Shown piece by piece: positions 13,660 to 18,173 of a stretch of DNA of 18,173 bases; position 1 is the stretch's first letter, and each line of letters starts with the position of its first letter. Both the position numbers and the translations under genes were made by a program. The notes below the pieces were generated by a model. The model saw only the letters and a list, made by a program, of their open reading frames with translations. It was not told the origin of the DNA and searched no databases. Location of the stretch: the NCBI GenBank assembly GCA_964349515.1, contig CAYGHG010000052.1, positions 1 to 18,173 on the forward strand, in the 5' to 3' direction. This stretch comes from CAYGHG01 sp964349515 (lineage in GTDB: Bacteria > Oederibacteriota > PGYV01 > CAYGHG01).

Positions 13660-15522
13660 TTATTTTTTCTTTGCAGGTTTCTTTTTGCCGTTTAAACTCT
13701 CTATGTGTGCGTCAAAAAGTTTGATGAAGTCTTCGCCTTCCACGACTTCTTTTTCAAGAAGAGTCTTGGCTATGCTGTCAAGCAGCGCTTTGTTCTTGCG
13801 CAGTATTTCCCTTGCGTTTTCGTGCGCGGCTTCCACGAGCAGGGATATTTCCGCATCTATTTTTCTCGCGGTTTCTTCGGAATAATCTTTTTCTTTCATC
13901 AGGTCCTTGCCGAGAAAAACTTCGCTGCCCGACTGACCGTAGGTCAGCGTGCCGAGCGCCTCGCTCATACCGTAAGCACAGACCATTTTGTGCGCCATTC
14001 CGGTCGCTCTTTTTATATCGTTTGAGGCTCCGGTGGATATTTCATTGAATGCCAGTTCTTCTGCAGCGCGGCCACCCAGCAGGACGGTAATTTCGTTAAT
14101 CATCTGCTGTTTTGTGGCAAGAAATCTGTCTTCGACCGGGAGCTGAAGCGTGTAGCCGAGGGCGCCGAAGCCCCTCGGAATTATTGAAATCTTGTGCACG
14201 GGGTCGGTGCCGGGCAGGGCCTTTGCAACTATGGCGTGGCCGGACTCGTGATAAGCCACCCTTTTTTTCTCGTCGTCAGACATTACCCTGCTTTTCCTCT
14301 GCGGCCCTGCTATGACGCGTTCAATAGCTTCCTCAATTTCAGGCATAGTCACGCTTTTTTTGTCCCTGCGCGCTGCGAGCAGTGCAGCCTCGTTTGCCAG
14401 GTTTGCAAGATCTGCACCGGAAAACCCCGGAGTGCGCCTTGCTATGATGGACAAATCCACGGAAGGGTCCATGGTTATTCTTTTAGTATGAACCTTTAAT
14501 ATTCCTTCCCTGCCTTTCATGTCGGGCCTGTCAACGACGACCTGCCTGTCAAATCTGCCCGGCCTGAGCAGTGCAGGGTCAAGCACGTCGGGCCTGTTTG
14601 TAGCGGCGATTATGATGACGCCGGTATTTGCCTCAAATCCGTCCATTTCAACAAGCATGGCGTTCAGAGTCTGTTCCCTCTCGTCGTGGCCTCCGCCGAG
14701 GCCGGCTCCGCGGTAGCGCCCGACAGCGTCTATTTCGTCTATAAAAACTATGCACGGCGCGTTTTTCTTTCCGTTTTCAAACAGGTCGCGTACGCGGGCA
14801 GCACCCACGCCTACGAACATTTCTACAAAGTCCGAGCCTGATATTGAGAAAAAAGGCACGCCTGCCTCTCCTGCAACCGCGCGCGCAAGCAGTGTCTTTC
14901 CCGAACCCGGAGGGCCGAGGAGCAGTACGCCTTTGGGAATCTTTCCTCCAAGCTTCTGGAATTTTTTAGGGTCTTTAAGAAAGGATATGATTTCCTCAAG
15001 TTCTTCTTTTGCCTCGTCAATGCCTGCAACGTCGGCAAAAGTAACCTTGCCGCCGGGTTCCGCAAGTTTTGCCTTGCTTTTTCCAAATGACATTGCCCCG
15101 CCGGCCCCGCCCTGCGAGCGGTTAAAGAAGAATATCCAGAATGCAATTAAAAGGAGTATCGGCCCCCAATAGATGAGAAAAGTTCCGAAGAACCTGCCCA
15201 TGGGTGTTCCGGGCTGTTTGGCGTCAATGTTTATTTTATTTTTATGCATCACTTCATAAAAGTGGGTGTCATTTGTGGGTCCGGTGGTTGCAAATTTTGT
15301 CCTGTCTTTTTTTGTGCCGATTATGTCATTTAAACCCTGGTCTCTCTGCATCACGGTCACGGATTCTATCTCGCCGTTTTCGGCAAGCTGTATCATCTGC
15401 GAGTATGTGAGCTTGGAAGACCCCGTATCTTTTACAGCGGAAAAATAGTTGAACATAAGCGCTATCATCAGGAATGCGAATATCCAGAATGACAGTGTTG
15501 CCCTTGATTTATTGGTTTTCAA
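13660..15522 (-). CDS. ftsH: ATP-dependent zinc metalloprotease FtsH
   Basis: FtsH is the hexameric membrane AAA+ protease that extracts and degrades membrane and regulatory proteins. The 620-residue product has two membrane helices (about 10-30 and 111-133) flanking a periplasmic domain. The AAA+ module has Walker A GPPGSGKT (203-210), Walker B CIVFIDE (257-263) and the second region of homology around ATNRPDVLDP. The M41 site is HESGH (425-429), with a later Asp ligand in the GASNDIKRAT segment. The start codon is TTG at 15520-15522, supported by AAGGAGG eight bases upstream. The C-terminus is Lys-rich. A promoter lies at 15562-15590, making ftsH the first gene of a long unit reaching pdxJ and probably the two-component genes. 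Confidence 0.97.
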   Translation of the reverse strand: MKTNKSRATLSFWIFAFLMIALMFNYFSAVKDTGSSKLTYSQMIQLAENGEIESVTVMQRDQGLNDIIGTKKDRTKFATTGPTNDTHFYEVMHKNKINIDAKQPGTPMGRFFGTFLIYWGPILLLIAFWIFFFNRSQGGAGGAMSFGKSKAKLAEPGGKVTFADVAGIDEAKEELEEIISFLKDPKKFQKLGGKIPKGVLLLGPPGSGKTLLARAVAGEAGVPFFSISGSDFVEMFVGVGAARVRDLFENGKKNAPCIVFIDEIDAVGRYRGAGLGGGHDEREQTLNAMLVEMDGFEANTGVIIIAATNRPDVLDPALLRPGRFDRQVVVDRPDMKGREGILKVHTKRITMDPSVDLSIIARRTPGFSGADLANLANEAALLAARRDKKSVTMPEIEEAIERVIAGPQRKSRVMSDDEKKRVAYHESGHAIVAKALPGTDPVHKISIIPRGFGALGYTLQLPVEDRFLATKQQMINEITVLLGGRAAEELAFNEISTGASNDIKRATGMAHKMVCAYGMSEALGTLTYGQSGSEVFLGKDLMKEKDYSEETARKIDAEISLLVEAAHENAREILRKNKALLDSIAKTLLEKEVVEGEDFIKLFDAHIESLNGKKKPAKKK

Positions 15523-15561
15523 GTTTACTGCCTCCTTAGAAAATGAACAAATTAGTAATTA

Positions 15562-15590
15562 CTTATACACCATTTGAGTAATAAAGTAAA
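15562..15590 (-). promoter_or_regulatory. Probable promoter of the ftsH operon
   Basis: On the minus strand TTTACT (15585-15590, four of six consensus bases) is followed after 17 nt by TATAAG (15562-15567, five of six). The predicted start near 15555 leaves a leader of about 33 nt before the TTG start. An 8-bp inverted repeat lies just upstream of the -35 (15595-15616). Confidence 0.55.
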
Positions 15591-15594
15591 GGGG

Positions 15595-15616
15595 TTTATG
15601 GAAAAATGTCCATAAA
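15595..15616. promoter_or_regulatory. Inverted repeat upstream of the ftsH -35 (possible operator)
   Basis: TTTATGGA (15595-15602) and TCCATAAA (15609-15616) are perfect inverse complements separated by 6 nt. A second, overlapping hairpin, GTCC-ATAAAA-GGAC (15608-15621), is mutually exclusive with it. The position 4 nt upstream of the predicted -35 would suit an activator or repressor. It is not the CIRCE heat-shock element. No known regulator is recognised. Confidence 0.4.
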
Positions 15617-15707
15617 AGGACAATAAGAAAACGGGGCAAAATCAGCAGTAAATCATAAAAACGGAAAGGCGCAGGCCCGCGAAGCTTGAAGGAATGTTAA
15701 TGTTAAG

Positions 15708-16178
15708 CTATTTGGTTTTGTTGCGCAGGGCTTCGTAGTTTGATTTTTCGTTTTTGAATATATTGTCAAGCACTCCGTTCACAAAACCGCCTGACTTTTC
15801 GTCGCCAAAGCGTTTGGCAAGCTCTATCATCTCGTTTATCGTAACTTTATAAGGGATATCGGGCCTGAAGACGAGTTCTGATACCCCCATCCTTAGAATA
15901 TTACGGTCAATGGAGAGTATCCTGTCATATTTCCAGTTCTTTAGATATCTTGGAATGATACCGTCTATTTCCGGCAGATTGTTCATTACGCCTTTTACAA
16001 GATCTTTGGCAAATTCTTTTGACTTATCAAGAAACTCGTCGGCTTTTTCTTCGCCGTCAAGTTTCAGCGTCTGATAAGTATCAATAAAACCCTCAACTTC
16101 TTTCCACTCTTTTTGAGCTATTTCTATCTGATACAAACTCTGTAGAGCAATTATTCTTCCCGCCCTGCGTATTCCCAT
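15708..16178 (-). CDS. nusB: Transcription antitermination factor NusB
   Basis: NusB is the all-helical RNA-binding partner of NusE (S10) that recognises boxA in rRNA leaders and supports antitermination. The 156-residue product has the N-terminal helix IRRAGRIIALQSLYQIEIA and the C-terminal family signature from ILSIDRNILRMGVSEL through INEMIELAKRFG to GFVNGVLDNI. Two upstream in-frame codons (an ATG at 16182-16184 and a GTG) are possible starts. The ATG at 16176-16178 is preferred because GGAG lies six bases upstream of it. The gene follows ribH after a short gap, the same ribH-nusB pairing as in E. coli and many other bacteria. No clear terminator is visible between nusB and the ftsH promoter. 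Confidence 0.95.
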   Translation of the reverse strand: MGIRRAGRIIALQSLYQIEIAQKEWKEVEGFIDTYQTLKLDGEEKADEFLDKSKEFAKDLVKGVMNNLPEIDGIIPRYLKNWKYDRILSIDRNILRMGVSELVFRPDIPYKVTINEMIELAKRFGDEKSGGFVNGVLDNIFKNEKSNYEALRNKTK

Positions 16179-16237
16179 CACCATCTCCGTGTATTATTAT
16201 TGTCTTATCGTCCCAGACTAATGACTGCAAAAAAAAT

Positions 16238-16702
16238 TTATATTTTATCTATGAGATCCATCATCTCCAGAGCCGACAGCGCCGCGTCCCAGCCTTTATT
16301 GCCGCTTTTCGCGCCTGCCCTGTCTTTTGCCTGCTCTACGGTATCAGCCGTCAGCACGCCAAACGATACGGGAATGCCGGTGTTCATACTGACTGATGCC
16401 ACTCCCTTTGAAACTTCGGCGGCCACATAGTCAAAATGGGGCGTCTCGCCCCGTATTACAGCGCCGAGTGCGATAAAGGAGTTATAGTCTTTTTTCTTTT
16501 TCATGATGTTTACAAGCACAGTGGGAATTTCAAAAGCACCCGGCGCCCAGTAAATATCAATATCAGCTTCCGCAACACCGTGCCTGACCAGGCAGTCAAC
16601 TGAGCCTTTTAAAAGGTTGGCGGATATGGATTCATTAAACCGTGATACAACTATGGCTATTTTTCTGCCCTTGCCGTGCAAAGCACCTTTGATTTCTTTC
16701 AT
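16238..16702 (-). CDS. ribH: 6,7-dimethyl-8-ribityllumazine synthase
   Basis: RibH condenses 5-amino-6-ribitylaminouracil with 3,4-dihydroxybutanone 4-phosphate to give lumazine, the penultimate step of riboflavin synthesis; the family assembles as pentamers or 60-mers. The 154-residue product has normal length. It shows the substrate motifs SRFNESIS (about 20-27), WAPGAFEIP (52-60), the catalytic region GAVIRGETPHFDYV with His89, and the C-terminal GNKGWDAALSALEM. The ATG is supported by AGGAGG nine bases upstream. It stands apart from other riboflavin genes and is paired with nusB. The leader is only about 24 nt, too short for an FMN riboswitch, so control is probably simple promoter strength. 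Confidence 0.96.
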   Translation of the reverse strand: MKEIKGALHGKGRKIAIVVSRFNESISANLLKGSVDCLVRHGVAEADIDIYWAPGAFEIPTVLVNIMKKKKDYNSFIALGAVIRGETPHFDYVAAEVSKGVASVSMNTGIPVSFGVLTADTVEQAKDRAGAKSGNKGWDAALSALEMMDLIDKI

Positions 16703-16732
16703 GGTTTGTTACCTCCTGAAATTGTATATTAA

Positions 16733-16762
16733 ATTATAGCATTTTATGAGGTTTCAATGCAA
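16733..16762 (-). promoter_or_regulatory. Extended -10 promoter for ribH-nusB
   Basis: On the minus strand a perfect TATAAT (16733-16738) is preceded by TGC, forming an extended -10. A partial -35, TTGCAT (16757-16762), lies 18 nt away. The predicted start near 16726 leaves a leader of about 24 nt that contains AGGAGG. Confidence 0.72.
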
Positions 16763-16788
16763 CAGGCAAAAAAGGTTTTGAAATTTAT

Positions 16789-16868
16789 AGATGAAGGCAG
16801 ATAAGGACAGATGAAGACAGATAAGGGCAGATGAAGACAGATAAGGGCAGATGAAGACAGATAAGGGC
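16789..16868. repeat. Tandem array of four 20-bp units, each a pair of related decamers
   Basis: On the plus strand the unit is AGATGAAGACAGATAAGGGC. Units 2-4 (16809-16868) are identical; unit 1 (16789-16808) differs at two bases. Each unit is itself two similar decamers (CAGATGAAGA-like and CAGATAAGGG-like), so the deeper period is 10 bp, about one helical turn. The array is strongly purine-rich on the plus strand. It lies between two divergent promoters and has the form of a variable-number repeat. There are no unique spacers, so it is not CRISPR. Confidence 0.93.
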
Positions 16869-16887
16869 GTATTTAAAGACTTAAAAA

Positions 16888-16927
16888 CACCCCCCTCACC
16901 AAAGCCTCTCCCCCAAAGGGGGCGAGG
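16888..16927. repeat. C-rich intergenic element with a GC hairpin
   Basis: A C-rich run (CACCCCCCTCACC) leads into CCTCTCCCCC (16905-16914) and GGGGGCGAGG (16918-16927), which pair over ten positions with one mismatch around an AAA loop. From memory, very similar C-rich hairpins recur between genes in many unrelated bacterial genomes and create spurious 'RPLWGRGFGEG'-like reading frames, as here. No U-tract follows on either strand, so terminator function is not supported. Confidence 0.65.
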
Positions 16928-16978
16928 TATTACAGCAATAACTAAATTACACACTATTATATACAGTATCTGGCGGGT

Positions 16979-17015
16979 TTGACAACTCTACTTTTCATTA
17001 TTAATATGCTATATT
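16979..17015 (+). promoter_or_regulatory. Promoter region of rsgA (two overlapping readings)
   Basis: TTGACA (16979-16984) is followed after 17 nt by TAATAT (17002-17007), which predicts a start near 17014 and an 8-nt leader. Alternatively an extended -10, TGC-TATATT (-10 at 17010-17015), predicts transcription starting exactly at the A of the rsgA ATG. Either way almost no leader is left, and there is no Shine-Dalgarno. Confidence 0.6.
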
Positions 17016-17021
17016 GGTCCT

Positions 17022-18116
17022 ATGGAAAAAATAACAACAGCCGGATGGAATGAATTTTTTAGAAACAACTTTACAGAATTTGCCTCTGCCGGGTACTTTC
17101 CTGCACGGGTAATTTCAGAGCACAGAGAAAGCTATATCATTTTTTCTGATTCAGGCGAGGCAGAGGCTCAAGTGACAGGCAAATTCATGTTTACCGCTGA
17201 CACACCGTCAAACTATCCTAAAACCGGAGATTGGGTGGCTGTTTCCTTTACCGGTGAGGATTCCCCTGCGCTCATACATGCGGTACTGGCAAGACAGACT
17301 GTTTTTTCCCGCAAAACAGCGGGCATCAAGGCAGAGCGGCAGATTCTCGCGGCAAATGTCGATACGGCATTCATAGTGCAGGGCCTGGATGACAACTATA
17401 ATCCTATGAGGCTGACAAGATTCGTAACAGCGCTGTCAGACACCGGTATAAAGCCTGTCATAATACTGAATAAATCTGATTTAAACCCTCAAAGCATTGC
17501 TCTTGCGGATGAAACGCGGCTGCTTTTCCCGGGGACTGATACCCTGTGTTTAAGCGCTCTGACCGGCAGCGGCATCAGTGAAATAGAAGCTTATCTAAAA
17601 CCGGGTGCCACCTGTGTTTTTACAGGTTCGTCAGGCGTCGGCAAGTCCACCATTATCAATTCCCTGTTGGGCGTAAGTGAGATAGAAACAAATGAAGTGA
17701 GTCAGAAAGGCTCCCGGGGCAGGCATACAACTACCGCGAGGCAGCTTTACTTTCTCAAATCAGGGGCAATGATGATTGATACACCCGGTATCAGGGAGCT
17801 TTCACTATGGACGGAAAACGGCTCGGCATCGGGTATTCCCCTGATAGATAAATTCGCGGCAGAATGCCGCTACCGCGACTGCAGCCATGAGAATGAACCG
17901 GGCTGCGGCGTTCTCGCGGCCCATGAACGGGGCGAAATACCGGAAGAGATTTTAAAAAGTTTCGCCAAACTAAAAAAAGAGGCGCAGTATCTGCTGTCAA
18001 AAATAGACGAAAACGCAGGCGTGCAGAGAAAGAAAAAAGAAAAACAACTCGGAAGAGCGGTAAAGGGTTTTTATAAGACGAGCAGCAAGAGAAGATTGTT
18101 TAAGTTGAAAGTTTAA
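17022..18116 (+). CDS. rsgA: Ribosome small-subunit-dependent GTPase A (RsgA/YjeQ)
   Basis: RsgA is a circularly permuted GTPase that binds the immature 30S subunit and checks late maturation near the decoding centre. The 364-residue product has an N-terminal OB fold (about 25-95). The permuted G motifs follow in order: NKSD (150-153), SAL (178-180), GSSGVGKST (202-210), RHTT (234-237) and DTPG (253-256). The zinc knuckle ligands are Cys282, Cys287, His289 and Cys295. The C-terminus is very basic, as in the family. The start is firm because the conserved N-terminus AGWNEFF begins only six residues in and no in-frame start lies upstream. Unlike most neighbours it has no Shine-Dalgarno, and the promoter suggests a leaderless or near-leaderless mRNA. 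It is the only plus-strand gene. A heptamer repeat array starts two bases after its stop. Confidence 0.96.
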   Translation: MEKITTAGWNEFFRNNFTEFASAGYFPARVISEHRESYIIFSDSGEAEAQVTGKFMFTADTPSNYPKTGDWVAVSFTGEDSPALIHAVLARQTVFSRKTAGIKAERQILAANVDTAFIVQGLDDNYNPMRLTRFVTALSDTGIKPVIILNKSDLNPQSIALADETRLLFPGTDTLCLSALTGSGISEIEAYLKPGATCVFTGSSGVGKSTIINSLLGVSEIETNEVSQKGSRGRHTTTARQLYFLKSGAMMIDTPGIRELSLWTENGSASGIPLIDKFAAECRYRDCSHENEPGCGVLAAHERGEIPEEILKSFAKLKKEAQYLLSKIDENAGVQRKKKEKQLGRAVKGFYKTSSKRRLFKLKV

Positions 18117-18118
18117 AA

Positions 18119-18173
18119 CTGAAAACTGAAAACTGAAAGCTGAAAACTGAAAGCTGAAAACTGAAAGCTGAAA
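18119..18173. repeat. Heptamer tandem array (CTGAAAN)n downstream of rsgA, cut by window edge
   Basis: Seven complete 7-bp units plus six bases of an eighth are visible: CTGAAAA, CTGAAAA, CTGAAAG, then alternating CTGAAAA and CTGAAAG to the window end. The array starts two bases after the rsgA stop, and the last codons of rsgA (TTGAAAGTTTAA) already resemble it. The period and TGAAA core match the heptamers of the pgk-tpiA foldback (2610-2688), which suggests one dispersed repeat family. Confidence 0.9.

Larger units (their letters stand above)
16703..17021. other. Divergent intergenic region between ribH and rsgA (319 bp)
   Basis: This region has no convincing gene. In order it holds the ribH ribosome site and promoter (to 16762), an AT-rich stretch, a tandem array of four 20-bp units (16789-16868) and a GC-rich element with a hairpin (16888-16927). 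An AT-rich stretch and the rsgA promoter (16979-17015) follow. A 66-codon minus-strand frame at 16754-16954 runs through both repeats and is not credible as a protein. Confidence 0.8.

Noticed and set aside
16703..16732. FMN riboswitch upstream of ribH
   Set aside because: The predicted leader is only about 24 nt, far shorter than the aptamer, and no conserved core is visible.
16789..16868. CRISPR array
   Set aside because: The 20-bp units are contiguous with no unique spacers, and no cas genes are present.
16754..16954. 66-residue minus-strand reading frame between ribH and rsgA
   Set aside because: It runs through the 20-bp tandem array and the C-rich hairpin element, has repetitive composition, and its 'RPLWGRGFGEG' part is a familiar artefact of such elements.

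Overview
The window looks like a chromosomal housekeeping segment of a Gram-negative bacterium. An ADP-heptose-type family 9 glycosyltransferase, a lipobox-bearing ABC substrate-binding protein and an NtrC-type sigma-54 activator point to a diderm. A diadenylate cyclase (c-di-AMP) and a PilZ protein (c-di-GMP) occur together. The order ftsH-folE-folP-cdaA-cdaR-pdxJ recalls deltaproteobacteria and several uncultured candidate phyla. I cannot name the phylum from sequence alone. Nearly all genes lie on the minus strand; only rsgA at the right end is on the plus strand.

Layout by transcription unit, read along the minus strand from right to left. (1) ribH-nusB, from an extended -10 promoter at about 16733-16762. 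(2) ftsH-folE-folP-cdaA-cdaR-pdxJ-histidine kinase-NtrC regulator, with overlaps or gaps of 22 nt or less, from a promoter at 15562-15590. It combines membrane proteolysis, folate synthesis, c-di-AMP synthesis, vitamin B6 synthesis and a soluble two-component system. (3) A PilZ protein and a small excisionase-like HTH protein. (4) A secreted coiled-coil protein, a GT9 glycosyltransferase and a three-helix small membrane protein, behind a near-consensus sigma-70 promoter at 7361-7390. (5) gap-pgk-tpiA-secG from a promoter at 5085-5112, ending in a strong intrinsic terminator at 1423-1452. (6) A peptide-type ABC transporter lipoprotein cut by the left edge. The divergent region 16703-17021 separates ribH from rsgA on the plus strand.

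The coding genes are mostly textbook. The unusual material is intergenic. There is a heptamer repeat family (core TGAAA, period 7) that forms a 79-bp foldback between pgk and tpiA and an array of about eight units after rsgA. Other elements are a 4 x 20-bp tandem array and a GC-rich hairpin between the divergent ribH and rsgA promoters, a short GC palindrome downstream of unit 4, and a hairpin without a U-tract between gap and pgk. Regulation is also of interest. rsgA appears to be leaderless or nearly so, and the ABC lipoprotein start lies 20 nt behind an intrinsic terminator. The c-di-AMP locus lacks the usual glmM and runs into a sensor-less kinase/NtrC pair followed by a c-di-GMP-type receptor. 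I see no CRISPR array, phage, transposase or RNA gene. The best candidates for something undescribed are unit 4 (secreted coiled-coil protein + GT9 + small membrane protein) and the repeat families; both are modest claims.
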